DNA of 64,000 nt from Pseudomaricurvus sp033283335 (GTDB lineage: Bacteria; Pseudomonadota; Gammaproteobacteria; Pseudomonadales; Cellvibrionaceae): positions 62,001 to 126,000 of the forward strand of contig JAWMQP010000003.1 in the NCBI GenBank assembly GCA_033283335.1, read 5' to 3'. Shown here in pieces: positions 17,953 through 27,494 of the stretch. The position numbers and the translations under genes are program-made. The number at the start of each line of letters is the position of its first letter. The first letter of the stretch is position 1. The notes below the pieces were generated by a model, which saw only the letters and a list, made by a program, of their open reading frames with translations, did no database searches and had not been told where the DNA came from.

Positions 17953-18381
17953 ATGAAGACTTATACTGCCAAACCTGAATCAGTCCAGCGTGACTGGTTC
18001 GTGATCGACGCAGAAGGTAAAACTCTGGGCCGTATGGCTGCAGAAATTGCTACCCGTCTGCGCGGCAAGCACAAGCCTGAGTACACACCTCATGTGGACA
18101 CTGGCGACTACATCGTTGTGGTTAACGCTGAGAAAGTTCACGTGACCGGCAACAAGGCGAAGGACAAAATGTACCACGCCCACACCGGCTTCCCCGGTGG
18201 CCTGAAGTCCATCAGCTTCGAAAAGCTGATCGATAAAGCCCCTGAGCGCACCATTCAGAGCGCCGTGAAAGGCATGCTGCCTCGCGGTCCCCTGGGGCGT
18301 GCAATGTTCAAAAAACTCAAAGTTTACGCTGGCAACGAGCATCCGCACGCTGCACAACAGCCAAAAGAACTGAACATTTAA
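17953..18381 (+). CDS. rplM: 50S ribosomal protein L13
   Basis: 142 residues, exact family length, with AEGKTLGRMAAEIATRLRGK and the PRGPLGRAMFKKLKVYAG signature. It is an early-assembly 23S rRNA binding protein. It is followed 16 bases later by rpsI in the conserved two-gene operon. Confidence 0.99.
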   Translation: MKTYTAKPESVQRDWFVIDAEGKTLGRMAAEIATRLRGKHKPEYTPHVDTGDYIVVVNAEKVHVTGNKAKDKMYHAHTGFPGGLKSISFEKLIDKAPERTIQSAVKGMLPRGPLGRAMFKKLKVYAGNEHPHAAQQPKELNI

Positions 18382-18397
18382 TCAGGAGCTGATAAAA

Positions 18398-18790
18398 ATG
18401 GCTGCAACTCAATACTACGGTACCGGACGCCGTAAAACCTCCACAGCTCGCGTGTTCATCACTCAGGGCAGTGGCAATATCGTTGTTAACGACAAGTCTC
18501 TTGACGACTACTTCGGTCGTGAAGTGGCGCGCATGATCGTGCGTCAGCCGCTGGAACTGGTCGATATGACTGAAAAGTTTGACATCAAGGTCACTGTGAA
18601 AGGTGGCGGTAGCTTCGGTCAGGCGGGTGCAATCCGTCACGGACTGACTCGCGCCCTGATGGCCTACGACGAAGCTCTGCGTCAACCTCTGCGTGCTGCT
18701 GGTTACGTAACCCGCGACGCTCGTGAAGTTGAGCGTAAGAAAGTCGGTCTGCGCAAAGCGCGTAAGAAGCCACAGTTCTCGAAGCGTTAA
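18398..18790 (+). CDS. rpsI: 30S ribosomal protein S9
   Basis: 130 residues ending in the universal basic tail KKPQFSKR, which reaches the ribosomal P site. The N-terminal YYGTGRRKTSTARVF is also diagnostic. Second gene of the rplM operon, followed by a strong terminator. Confidence 0.99.
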   Translation: MAATQYYGTGRRKTSTARVFITQGSGNIVVNDKSLDDYFGREVARMIVRQPLELVDMTEKFDIKVTVKGGGSFGQAGAIRHGLTRALMAYDEALRQPLRAAGYVTRDAREVERKKVGLRKARKKPQFSKR

Positions 18791-18842
18791 TTCGTTTCTG
18801 CAATCGATTCTGGGGTTGCCTGGTATCGTCTGCACAAAATTG

Positions 18843-18874
18843 GCCCAGATTGGCATCAGTCTGGGCTTTTTTTT
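18843..18874 (+). terminator. Intrinsic terminator of rplM-rpsI
   Basis: GCCCAGA (18843-18849) pairs with TCTGGGC (18860-18866), followed by eight T residues. A clear Rho-independent terminator. Confidence 0.9.
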
Positions 18875-19138
18875 GCGCAAAAGCCACGAATACCCCTATG
18901 TAGTAAAAGGTTTATGCCTTGTCACGGGTAGTTAACTTCTTTAATATGTGGCGATTTTTACAAACTGTCTTCAACAACCGTAAATCTTTTAAATTCAGTA
19001 AGTTACTGTCTGTTTTATAGGCTGCTTCGCTGTCTGTAAGCCGGATTGGGCCACCTCTTTACCTGATAAACGGGCTACAGTAGGTGGGGTTGAGCAGGTC
19101 AAAAGCAACAGTAGCGCTGTTATGGGAGAAAGAACGTC
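18875..19138 (+). other. Leader of the cytochrome bc1 operon
   Basis: The rest of the 348-base rpsI-petA gap. It is A/T-rich near 18940-19020 and must carry the petA promoter, but I see no unambiguous -35/-10 pair and no gene. GGGAGAAAG at 19123-19131 provides the petA ribosome binding site. Confidence 0.5.
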
Positions 19139-19738
19139 ATGAGCAGTGACGGAGTAAACGAAGGACGGCGCCGTTTTCTGACAGCCGCTACCTCTGTGGT
19201 AGGGGCTGTTGGTGTGGTTGGGGCCGCTGTACCTTTTGTGGGTTCATGGAATCCGAGTGCCAAGGCGAAAGCCGCGGGCGCCCCAGTTAAGGCGAATCTC
19301 AGCAAGATTGAGCCAGGTCAGATGATCGTTGTGGAATGGCGCGGTAAGCCAGTCTATATCGTGCGTCGGACCCGGGAAATCCTCGAGAATCTGCCGAAGA
19401 TGAACGACCGGGTTCGGGATCCAGAGTCCACTGAGCCCCAGCAGCCTGAATACGTCCAAGGTATTGCGCGTACCATTCCTGGCAAGGAAGAGTTTCTGAT
19501 CCTGCTGGGCCTGTGTACCCACCTGGGTTGCGCGCCGATGTTCCGCCCTGAAGTGGGTGCGGCCGATTTGGGTGGTGATGCCTGGTTGGGCGGTTTCTTC
19601 TGCCCCTGTCATGGCTCCAAGTTCGACCTGGCAGGCCGTGTATTGAAAGGTGTGCCTGCACCGATCAACCTGGAAGTACCCCCACACCGTTACGACTCTG
19701 ACACCGTAATCACCATCGGTGAAGATCAGGAGGCTTGA
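19139..19738 (+). CDS. petA: Ubiquinol-cytochrome c reductase Rieske iron-sulfur subunit
   Basis: 199 residues. A twin-arginine signal with GRRRFLTAA (Arg 10-12) and a hydrophobic stretch anchors it in the inner membrane. The Rieske motifs CTHLGC (Cys126, His128, Cys131) and CPCHGS (Cys155, Cys157, His158) hold the [2Fe-2S] cluster. It accepts electrons from ubiquinol and passes them to cytochrome c1. It is followed at once by the cytochrome b/c1 gene. Confidence 0.98.
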   Translation: MSSDGVNEGRRRFLTAATSVVGAVGVVGAAVPFVGSWNPSAKAKAAGAPVKANLSKIEPGQMIVVEWRGKPVYIVRRTREILENLPKMNDRVRDPESTEPQQPEYVQGIARTIPGKEEFLILLGLCTHLGCAPMFRPEVGAADLGGDAWLGGFFCPCHGSKFDLAGRVLKGVPAPINLEVPPHRYDSDTVITIGEDQEA

Positions 19739-19740
19739 GC

Positions 19741-21966
19741 ATGAATAAATGGATGACTGATCTGGTTGATTGGGTCGACGCTCGCCTGCCTGTTGTGCGT
19801 GCGTGGGAAACCCACATGAGTAAGTACTACGCGCCCAAGAACTTCAACTTCTGGTATTTCTTTGGCGTGCTGTCCATCCTGGTCCTGGTTAACCAGCTGC
19901 TGACCGGCATCTGGCTGACCATGAACTACACCCCAAGTGCCGAAGAGGCCTTTGCCTCTGTGGAATACATCATGCGTGATGTGGATTGGGGCTGGCTATT
20001 GCGCTACATGCACTCCACTGGCGCCTCGGCGTTCTTTGTGGTGGTGTACCTGCATATGTTCCGCGGCCTGATGTACGGCTCCTACAAGGCGCCTCGCGAG
20101 CTGGTGTGGATCTTCGGTATGACCATCTACCTGGCGCTGATGGCCGAGGCCTTTATGGGCTACGTACTGCCCTGGGGACAGATGTCCTACTGGGGCGCGC
20201 AGGTGATTGTGTCCCTGTTCGGGGCGATCCCGGTGGTGGGTGAGGACCTGGTGCAGTGGATTCGCGGTGACTTCCTGATCTCCGGTGCAACCCTGAACCG
20301 CTTCTTCTCGCTGCACGTGGTGGCCTTGCCCATCGTGATCCTGGCCCTGGTTGTCCTGCACATTCTGGCCCTGCACGAAGTCGGTTCCAACAACCCCGAT
20401 GGTGTTGAGATCAAGAAGAACAAGGATGAGAACGGTATTCCCAAAGACGGTGTGCCTTTCCACCCGTTCTACACCGTGCACGACCTGGTGGGCGTAACCG
20501 TTTTCCTGTTCGTCTTCTGCTTTGTGATCTTCTTCATGCCAGAGATGGGCGGTTTCTTCCTGGAGTACGCCAACTTCGAAGAAGCTAACGGTCTGAAGAC
20601 CCCGCCGCACATTGCACCGGTGTGGTACTTCACCCCGTTCTACGCCATCCTGCGTGCGGTGACCATCGACATCGGTCCGCTGAGCTCCAAGTTCCTTGGC
20701 CTGGTGGCTATGGGCGGTGCGATTGCGATCCTGTTTGTCCTGCCCTGGCTGGACAAGAGCCCGGTCAAATCCATGCGCTACAAAGGCTTTATGCCTCGCA
20801 TCTCGCTGATGCTGTTTGCGGCCATGTTCGTGGTGCTGGGTTACCTGGGTGTGAAGTCACCAACCCCTGAGCGTACCATTCTGTCTCAGTTGGCGACGGT
20901 GTACTATTTCGCCTACTTCATCCAGATGCCGATGTTCAGCAACCCGCGCAACAACCCCACCAGTTTGTTGAATGTGGTGATCTCCCTGTTGCTTGGTGCA
21001 CAGCTGCTGTACCTGACGTTCTTCACCGATGTTGAGTATCACTCAGTCGTGTTGATGGTGTTCGGTGTGCTGCTGGCTGTGTTTGTTGCCGCCACGCCCT
21101 GGCTGACGGCCCGTGATGGTGTGTCTGCCGAGCCTGAGCGTGTACAGGCCCACGGCTTGCCCAAGCTGCTGGTATTTGGCGGTCTGGCACTGTTCCTGAT
21201 CCTCACCATCGTTCCCATCAAGGCGGTTGCTGCCGGTGGTGAATTTGATTGTGGCAGCATCCGCTGCGACAAGATGGAGCCGGACCTGACGGATAAGGCA
21301 TCGCTGCAAAGCGGTGCCAAGTGGTTTGCCAACTATTGCATGGGCTGTCACTCCGCCAAGTACTCCCGCTATGAGCGCGTTGCCGATGACCTGGGGATTC
21401 CCCACGAAGCGATGATGGAGAACATCATCTTTGGTGATCAACGGATTGGCGAGCTGATGGAAATCCCGATGCAGGCAGACCAGTCTAAAGCCTGGTTTGG
21501 TGCCACACCGCCGGACCTGACTTTGGTTGCCCGTGCCCGTTCACCCGAATGGTTGTACACCTACCTGCGCAGTTTCTACGCCGACGACAGCCGTCCTACC
21601 GGCGTTAACAACAAGGTGTTCGACAAGGTGGCCATGCCTCACGTGATGCTGGAGCTGCAAGGCCTGCCAGAGTGTGCCCCGGGTCCGGTACTGGATCACC
21701 ATGGTAAAATCGTACGCGACCCGGTCACTGGCGAAGCCGTGGCCGAGGGTGAGTGCGGCAGCCTGAGAGTAGGCGACGTCAAGGGCAGCATGAGCGAAGC
21801 CGAGTTTGACGAGGCCATTTATGACCTGGTGAACTTCCTGGAGTATGTGGCTGAGCCTGTGGCGGTTGAGCGTGAGCGCCTGGGTGTCTATGTGCTGCTG
21901 TTCCTGGCCGTGTTCTTTGTCTTTGTGTATCTGCTGAACCGTGAATACTGGAGAGATATCCACTAA
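19741..21966 (+). CDS. petB: Fused cytochrome b / cytochrome c1 of the bc1 complex
   Basis: 741 residues from ATG 19741 (AGGAGG at 19728-19733; a TTG at 19735 is in frame but less likely). Residues 1 to about 410 are cytochrome b, with haem-ligand helices carrying YMHSTGASAFFVVVYLHMF and RFFSLHVVALP, and a PEWY-like PVWYFTPFYAILR. Then come two extra hydrophobic segments and a third acting as signal/anchor that ends AVAA (495-498). The rest is cytochrome c1, with haem motif CMGCH at 533-537, KVAMPHVM with the axial Met, and a C-terminal anchor. Fusions of this kind are known as FbcH in Bradyrhizobium, where signal peptidase separates the halves. Pseudomonas has separate petB and petC. Confidence 0.96.
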   Translation: MNKWMTDLVDWVDARLPVVRAWETHMSKYYAPKNFNFWYFFGVLSILVLVNQLLTGIWLTMNYTPSAEEAFASVEYIMRDVDWGWLLRYMHSTGASAFFVVVYLHMFRGLMYGSYKAPRELVWIFGMTIYLALMAEAFMGYVLPWGQMSYWGAQVIVSLFGAIPVVGEDLVQWIRGDFLISGATLNRFFSLHVVALPIVILALVVLHILALHEVGSNNPDGVEIKKNKDENGIPKDGVPFHPFYTVHDLVGVTVFLFVFCFVIFFMPEMGGFFLEYANFEEANGLKTPPHIAPVWYFTPFYAILRAVTIDIGPLSSKFLGLVAMGGAIAILFVLPWLDKSPVKSMRYKGFMPRISLMLFAAMFVVLGYLGVKSPTPERTILSQLATVYYFAYFIQMPMFSNPRNNPTSLLNVVISLLLGAQLLYLTFFTDVEYHSVVLMVFGVLLAVFVAATPWLTARDGVSAEPERVQAHGLPKLLVFGGLALFLILTIVPIKAVAAGGEFDCGSIRCDKMEPDLTDKASLQSGAKWFANYCMGCHSAKYSRYERVADDLGIPHEAMMENIIFGDQRIGELMEIPMQADQSKAWFGATPPDLTLVARARSPEWLYTYLRSFYADDSRPTGVNNKVFDKVAMPHVMLELQGLPECAPGPVLDHHGKIVRDPVTGEAVAEGECGSLRVGDVKGSMSEAEFDEAIYDLVNFLEYVAEPVAVERERLGVYVLLFLAVFFVFVYLLNREYWRDIH

Positions 21967-21988
21967 TTCACTGCGTTTCTGCCGATCC

Positions 21989-22018
21989 GGGCGGGCTGCG
22001 CACGCAGTCCGCCCTTTT
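21989..22018 (+). terminator. Intrinsic terminator of petA-petBC
   Basis: A 12-base stem (21989-22000 with 22003-22014, one G-T pair) with a 2-base loop and TTTT behind it, 22 bases after the stop of the fused gene. Confidence 0.85.
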
Positions 22019-22050
22019 GTGTTTCTAAACTTTATATCGAGGTGAACCCA

Positions 22051-22683
22051 ATGGGCGTTGTGGCTAAACGTTCTTCCATGACCTATTTCTCAGACGCGAG
22101 TGATCATTACAGTCATCGCGTACGAATTGTGCTGGCAGAGAAAGGTGTCTCCGTCGATATCATCGATGTGGATCCGAAAAACAAACCTGAAGAATTGGCG
22201 GAGTTGAATCCCTACAACGCTTTGCCGACATTGGTTGATCGTGAACTGTCTCTGTATGAGACCAAAGTGATGATGGAATATCTGGATGAGCGTTTCCCTC
22301 ATCCGCCGCTGTTGCCGGTTTACCCGGTGGCTCGCGCCCAGACCCGTCTGTGGATGTATCGCATCGAAAATGACTGGAGTCCCCTGGTTGATACCATCCT
22401 CAACGGTAAAAACAAGGAGGCCGCGGCAAAAGCGCGCAAGGAGCTGAAAGAGAGCTTGCTGACCATCGCGCCTATTTTTGCTGAATTGCCATTCTTTATG
22501 AGTGAAGAATTCACCATTGCTGACTGTTGTCTGGCTCCAATCCTTTGGCGCTTGAAAGTGATGGATATTGAACTGCCGAAAACCAAGCAGGCCAAACCCT
22601 TGCAAGACTATATGGATCGCTTGTTTGAGCGTGAGTCTTTCAAAGAAAGCCTGACCGAAATGGAAAAAGAAATGCGTCTCTGA
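22051..22683 (+). CDS. sspA: Stringent starvation protein A
   Basis: 210 residues from ATG 22051, chosen over an in-frame GTG at 22042 because GAGG at 22039-22042 then has proper spacing. Glutathione-S-transferase fold (N-terminal thioredoxin-like part with ASDHYSHRVRIVLAEKGV, C-terminal helical part). SspA binds RNA polymerase and alters transcription in starvation and virulence. It forms an operon with sspB, 42 bases apart. Confidence 0.96.
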   Translation: MGVVAKRSSMTYFSDASDHYSHRVRIVLAEKGVSVDIIDVDPKNKPEELAELNPYNALPTLVDRELSLYETKVMMEYLDERFPHPPLLPVYPVARAQTRLWMYRIENDWSPLVDTILNGKNKEAAAKARKELKESLLTIAPIFAELPFFMSEEFTIADCCLAPILWRLKVMDIELPKTKQAKPLQDYMDRLFERESFKESLTEMEKEMRL

Positions 22684-22725
22684 TTGCAGGGACCATTCAC
22701 GCACCAACCGGGAGTAGCAGCTTCA

Positions 22726-23136
22726 ATGGGTATGACTTCAAGCCGTCCGTATATGATTCGCGCACTGTATGACTGGATTGTGGATAATGAGTGCACCCCC
22801 TATTTGCTGGTGGACGCACACGCTTCACATGTGGAAGTGCCACAACAGTACGTCAACAAAGACGGCCAAATTGTGCTGAATATTTCGCCGACGGCGGTAG
22901 TGGGTCTGTCCATTGAGAACGCAGCGGTAAGTTTCAGTGCCCGCTTTGGCGGTATCCCTACCAACATCTACGTCCCCTGTTCGGGCGTGCTGGGCATTTA
23001 CGCCCGGGAGAATGGCCAGGGCATGATCTTTGAGCCGGAGTCAAACCCGGAGCCGCCGCAGCCAACAAAACCGGAAAAGCAGACCGAAGCGCCGAAGGCT
23101 GAGGGTAAACGCCCGAGCCTGAAGGTGGTTAAGTAA
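22726..23136 (+). CDS. sspB: ClpXP specificity-enhancing factor SspB
   Basis: 136 residues from ATG 22726; the frame is open further upstream to 22684 but has no ribosome site there. The N-terminal SSRPYMIRALYDWIVDNE and central VLNISPTAVVGLSIEN fold binds ssrA tags. The Pro/Glu/Lys-rich linker (about 103-128) ends in RPSLKVVK, the short tail that docks on ClpX. It delivers tagged substrates to ClpXP. Confidence 0.96.
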   Translation: MGMTSSRPYMIRALYDWIVDNECTPYLLVDAHASHVEVPQQYVNKDGQIVLNISPTAVVGLSIENAAVSFSARFGGIPTNIYVPCSGVLGIYARENGQGMIFEPESNPEPPQPTKPEKQTEAPKAEGKRPSLKVVK

Positions 23137-23171
23137 TTTACCAGTTTGGTGTTGTGTTCGTAGTTTCCAGA

Positions 23172-23198
23172 AAAGCGCTTCTTGTAAGCGCTTTTTTT
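23172..23198 (+). terminator. Intrinsic terminator of sspA-sspB
   Basis: AAAGCGCTT (23172-23180) and AAGCGCTTT (23186-23194) with a 5-base loop, followed by further T residues. Confidence 0.88.
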
Positions 23199-23330
23199 AT
23201 GTCCCCAGTGTTCGTCCGGCATTGATGGGGGCATAGGCTTTTGGTATAAGCTTGTGATGCTTTTTGAAAGTACCTATAACGACAAACTGGCGATAGACGC
23301 CAATCACTTTACAACCACTTAGGATGTTTT

Positions 23331-25580
23331 ATGACCATTGAGGTATCCCCTCAGGACGCTGATGAACGCATTGCCCTGAAAGCGTATGCGGAGAAGGCCT
23401 ACCTGGATTATTCCATGTATGTAATTCTCGATCGGGCTCTGCCGAACATCGGCGATGGCTTGAAGCCTGTGCAGCGCCGCATTGTGTATGCCATGAGTGA
23501 GCTGGGACTGAAATCCACTGCCAAGTTCAAGAAATCCGCTCGTACTGTGGGTGATGTGATCGGTAAATTTCATCCCCACGGTGATTCAGCCGCCTATGAA
23601 GCCATGGTGTTGATGGCTCAGTCGTTCTCATACCGATATCCGCTGGTTGATGGGCAGGGCAACTGGGGTTCACCCGACGATCCCAAATCCTTTGCTGCCA
23701 TGCGTTATACCGAATCGCGCCTGACCAAATACAGCGAGGCATTATTGTCGGAGCTCGGCCAGGGCACAGTGGATTGGGTTCCCAACTTTGACGGCACCAT
23801 GGATGAGCCGGCCGTGTTGCCGGCGCGAGTACCGAATGTATTGCTGAACGGCACCACTGGCATCGCGGTGGGTATGGCCACTGACATTCCGCCCCACAAC
23901 CTGCGCGAACTGGTCGCGGCCACGGTGCATATGCTGGAAAATCCCCAGGCCACTGTAACGGACTTGGTTGAGTATATGCCGGGTCCGGACATGCCCACTG
24001 AGGCGGAAATCATTACCCCCAAAGCTGAACTGCAGCGCATTTATGAAACCGGGCGTGGTGGTTTGCGCATGCGTGCGCTGTGGACCAAAGAGGCGGGGGA
24101 TGTGGTGGTAACAGCACTGCCGCACCAGGTCAGCGGTGCCAAGGTGCTGGAGCAGATTGCCGCCCAGATGCAGGCGAAAAAACTGCCCATGGTCGCCGAC
24201 CTGCGGGATGAATCGGATCACGAAAACCCGACCCGTCTGGTGATAGTACCGCGTTCCAATCGTATCGATATCGAACAAATGATGAATCACTTGTTCGCCA
24301 CCACCGACCTGGAGAAAACCTATCGCGTCAATCTGAATATGATTGGCATCGATGGCTTGCCGCAGGTGAAGCCGCTCAACAAAATTCTGTCGGAGTGGCT
24401 GACATTCCGCACCGTGACGACAAGGCGTCGTTTACAGCACCGTCTTGGCAAGGTTGAGGAGCGCCTGGAGCGGTTGGCAGCCTTGATGATTGTGTTCCTG
24501 AATGTGGATGAGGTGATTCGCATCATCCGCAATGAGGACGAGCCCAAGCCGGTGTTGATGGCGCGCTTCAATCTGAATGAGGCCCAGGCCGAATACATCC
24601 TGGAAACCAAGTTGCGGCAGTTGGCGCGACTGGAAGAAATGAAAATCAAGGAAGAGCAGGAAGCGCTGGAGAAAGAGCGTGAAAGCCTGAATCAGATACT
24701 GGATTCGGCGCGTCGCCTCAAAGGCCTGGTGAAGAAGGAGCTGCTGGCGGCGGCGGAAGAGTTTGGTGATGAGCGCCGCTCCCCGATCGTTGAGCGTGGC
24801 GAGGCGCAAGCGTTTAGTGAGCTGGACCTGCTGGGCAGCGATCCTGTGACTGTGGTCATTTCCGACAAAGGCTGGATTCGCGCGGCCAAGGGTCACGATG
24901 TGGATCCGGTCTCGCTCAGCTATAAATCCGGTGACAAGTTCAAGCTCTCGGCCCAGGGCAAGACCAACCAAAGTGTCATCCTGCTGGACTCCACCGGTCG
25001 CAGTTACGCCTTGCCGGCGCATACCTTGCCGTCGGCGCGGGGCCAGGGTGAACCCATCAGTGGCCGCTTGAATCCACCCAGTGGCTCGGTATTTGAGGGT
25101 GCCCTGATGGGGGCGGATGAGCAGCGTGTGCTATTGGCTTCAGACGCGGGTTATGGCTTTGTCGGCAAACTGAGTGATCTCTATACCAAGAACAAATCCG
25201 GCAAGGCGGCCTTGTCTCTGCCCAAGGGTGGACGGGTGTTGCCGCCGCTGGTGGTGAAGAATCCACAGACGGATTTGCTCGCCGCCATCAGCAATGAAGG
25301 TCGATTGCTGGTGTTTCCAGTGAGCGAGTTGCCGGAGCTGGCGCGTGGTAAGGGCAACAAGATCATGAACATTCCTTCCGCCCGAGTGCAGTCGCGCGAG
25401 GAGTTTGTGGTGGCCATGGAAGTGGTTGCCGAGGGCGAGCAGTTGACGGTGTTCTCCGGCAAGCGCCACTTGACGCTCAAGGGCAGTGACCTGGATCACT
25501 ACCGCGGTGAGCGCGGCCGGCGAGGCAATAAACTGCCCCGCGGCTTCCAGAAAGTGGACGCTGCCGAAGTTAAGCGTTAA
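23331..25580 (+). CDS. parC: DNA topoisomerase IV subunit A
   Basis: 749 residues, ParC length. Active-site Tyr126 lies in MRYTESRL. The quinolone-determining region HPHGDSAAYE (81-90) carries the usual Ser86 and Glu90, so no resistance substitution is seen there. The C-terminal beta-propeller is shorter than in GyrA. ParC pairs with ParE (not in the window) to unlink daughter chromosomes. Its start is preceded by an A/T-rich leader after the sspB terminator, and it converges on aceK. Confidence 0.97.
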   Translation: MTIEVSPQDADERIALKAYAEKAYLDYSMYVILDRALPNIGDGLKPVQRRIVYAMSELGLKSTAKFKKSARTVGDVIGKFHPHGDSAAYEAMVLMAQSFSYRYPLVDGQGNWGSPDDPKSFAAMRYTESRLTKYSEALLSELGQGTVDWVPNFDGTMDEPAVLPARVPNVLLNGTTGIAVGMATDIPPHNLRELVAATVHMLENPQATVTDLVEYMPGPDMPTEAEIITPKAELQRIYETGRGGLRMRALWTKEAGDVVVTALPHQVSGAKVLEQIAAQMQAKKLPMVADLRDESDHENPTRLVIVPRSNRIDIEQMMNHLFATTDLEKTYRVNLNMIGIDGLPQVKPLNKILSEWLTFRTVTTRRRLQHRLGKVEERLERLAALMIVFLNVDEVIRIIRNEDEPKPVLMARFNLNEAQAEYILETKLRQLARLEEMKIKEEQEALEKERESLNQILDSARRLKGLVKKELLAAAEEFGDERRSPIVERGEAQAFSELDLLGSDPVTVVISDKGWIRAAKGHDVDPVSLSYKSGDKFKLSAQGKTNQSVILLDSTGRSYALPAHTLPSARGQGEPISGRLNPPSGSVFEGALMGADEQRVLLASDAGYGFVGKLSDLYTKNKSGKAALSLPKGGRVLPPLVVKNPQTDLLAAISNEGRLLVFPVSELPELARGKGNKIMNIPSARVQSREEFVVAMEVVAEGEQLTVFSGKRHLTLKGSDLDHYRGERGRRGNKLPRGFQKVDAAEVKR

Positions 25581-25611
25581 TCCGTAGTTAACTGATCCCG
25601 TTAACTGTTGG

Positions 25612-27381
25612 TCAGTCGCAGTGAATCAGCTCGTTTGACGGCCGGTTGCGGTTAAACCGCAATCGGCGTCGATAGGGGTAGGTATTCTCAATGTGACCAT
25701 TGAGCAGTGAGTCCTTGATATGTTGCCAATAGCGATAGTCGTACAGATCGCTGTGCTGGGATTCAAAAGCCTTGCGGGCGATGGGATTGCCGGAGAAAAA
25801 CAAGCGGAATTCCTCCGGGAAGATGTCGTTTTCTGCCACTGTGTACCAGGGGCGATCAGCCAGTTCCTGAGCTTCGTTCTGGGGCTCGGGGATCTTGCGA
25901 AAATTGCAGTCTGTAATGCGACAGATTTCGTCGTAATCGTAAAACACCACACGGCCATGACGGGTCACACCAAAGTTCTTCAGTAGCATATCCCCGGTAA
26001 AAATATTGGCGGCCGCCAGTTGTTTAATGGCGTTACCGTATTCATCCATCACATCGTAAATTTGCTCTTCGCTGGCGTCTTTCAGGAACAGGTTCAGGGG
26101 GATCATGCGACGCTCGGTGTACAGGTGCTTGATGATCACCCACTTATCATTGATTTCCAGCTTCGACGGCGCCACTTTTTGCAGTTCATCGAGCAGCTCC
26201 TCACTGAAACGGTTGCGATAAAAAATGAAGTTTGAATACTCTTGAGTGTCGGCCATGCGGCCGGCACGTTCACTGCGCGACACCAGCTTGTACTTCTGCT
26301 TGACGATCTCTTCGGTGACTTGTTTCGGGTAGTCAAATTTGTCTTTGATGATTTTGAACACAATGCCGTAGGACGGCAGTGTGAATACCGTCATCACCAT
26401 GCCTTTAATGCCGGGTGCAATGATGAATTGATCATGGCTGTTTTTCATGTGTTCAAGGATGTGGCGGTAAAACTCGGTCTTGCCGTGTTTGTTGAAACCG
26501 ATAGAGGTGTAAATTTCCGAAATTTCCTTGCTGGGCATAAACGAACTGATAAAGCGCACCAGGCGTGAGGGAATCGGCGCATCCACCATAAAATAGGAGC
26601 GGGTAAAACTGAAGATGATACTGGCACCGTCACGATCAAAAATGGCCGTATCGATATAGATGCCGCCTTCTTCGTTGTTGAGCAACGGCAACACAATCGG
26701 GATATAGCGGTTGTCGATCATCACCCGGCCAATCAGGTAGGCTCCCTTGTTGCGGTAAAATATACTTTCCAGAATGTCCAGCCGCAGTCCCCGCCATGAG
26801 CCGTCATCGCCACCTGGCACCTTCTCCCGGACGGCCTTAATGACATTGTCCAGGTCGCGATCAATATTTTCCCATGGTACAGAAAACTCGAAGTCGTTCA
26901 TGATCTCCAGGAGTGTGGCCTTGAGGCTGTCTTCCACTGTGTAGCGCAGGTAGATGCTGTAATCCTTGAGGGGCTTGTCATCCAGGGGGCGTGAAGCTTT
27001 GACAAAAATATTGCGATCGTGAATGTGATCGTGGTGGAACTGGGAGCAGAAAATAGAATTAAAAAATGTTTCGGCAATTTCGTAGTTGCTGTGGCCAAAG
27101 GTAAGCTGGGTGTAAGCAACCTTGGCCTGCTGCCACAGCTCCAGATCGCTGACGTCCTTGCTGGTCACCCCGTTGACCAGTTTGCAGACCTGGTCCACCT
27201 TGTTTTTATACAGTTCGATGCGATCGTAGTGCGAGTCCTGAATGCCTTGCCAATCGGCTTTCTCAAAGCGCGCCTTTGCGCCTAGGGTCATGTTTTGAAA
27301 GTCGGCAAAATAGGCATCAAAGCCATTGAGGATGGTTTTGGCGATGCGTTTGGCGGTCGGGGTCAGGGAGCGGTGTGCCAT
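25612..27381 (-). CDS. aceK: Isocitrate dehydrogenase kinase/phosphatase
   Basis: 589 residues from ATG 27381 (MAHRSLTPTAKRIAKTIL); an upstream ATG at 27426 adds 15 residues not typical of the family. The APGIKGMVMTVFTLPSYG segment is the nucleotide-binding region of this unusual kinase, and the YDEICRITDCNFRKIPEP segment is catalytic. AceK switches isocitrate dehydrogenase off by phosphorylation to favour the glyoxylate bypass during growth on acetate or fatty acids. aceA and aceB are not adjacent. Confidence 0.96.
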   Translation of the reverse strand: MAHRSLTPTAKRIAKTILNGFDAYFADFQNMTLGAKARFEKADWQGIQDSHYDRIELYKNKVDQVCKLVNGVTSKDVSDLELWQQAKVAYTQLTFGHSNYEIAETFFNSIFCSQFHHDHIHDRNIFVKASRPLDDKPLKDYSIYLRYTVEDSLKATLLEIMNDFEFSVPWENIDRDLDNVIKAVREKVPGGDDGSWRGLRLDILESIFYRNKGAYLIGRVMIDNRYIPIVLPLLNNEEGGIYIDTAIFDRDGASIIFSFTRSYFMVDAPIPSRLVRFISSFMPSKEISEIYTSIGFNKHGKTEFYRHILEHMKNSHDQFIIAPGIKGMVMTVFTLPSYGIVFKIIKDKFDYPKQVTEEIVKQKYKLVSRSERAGRMADTQEYSNFIFYRNRFSEELLDELQKVAPSKLEINDKWVIIKHLYTERRMIPLNLFLKDASEEQIYDVMDEYGNAIKQLAAANIFTGDMLLKNFGVTRHGRVVFYDYDEICRITDCNFRKIPEPQNEAQELADRPWYTVAENDIFPEEFRLFFSGNPIARKAFESQHSDLYDYRYWQHIKDSLLNGHIENTYPYRRRLRFNRNRPSNELIHCD

Positions 27382-27494
27382 GGGCGGATCTCGGTGCTGT
27401 TTGCTGGCAATAGTCGTGACTGGCAATCGGATGCGTCGGGCGTATGATACTGTTGTTCATTGTAGCGTGTAACCCATACTGCGGGGGGAGTGAG

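Noticed and set aside
25581..25611. Repeated GTTAAC near the parC/aceK junction as a terminator
   Set aside because: GTTAAC is itself palindromic and the arms do not form a longer stem; no T run.
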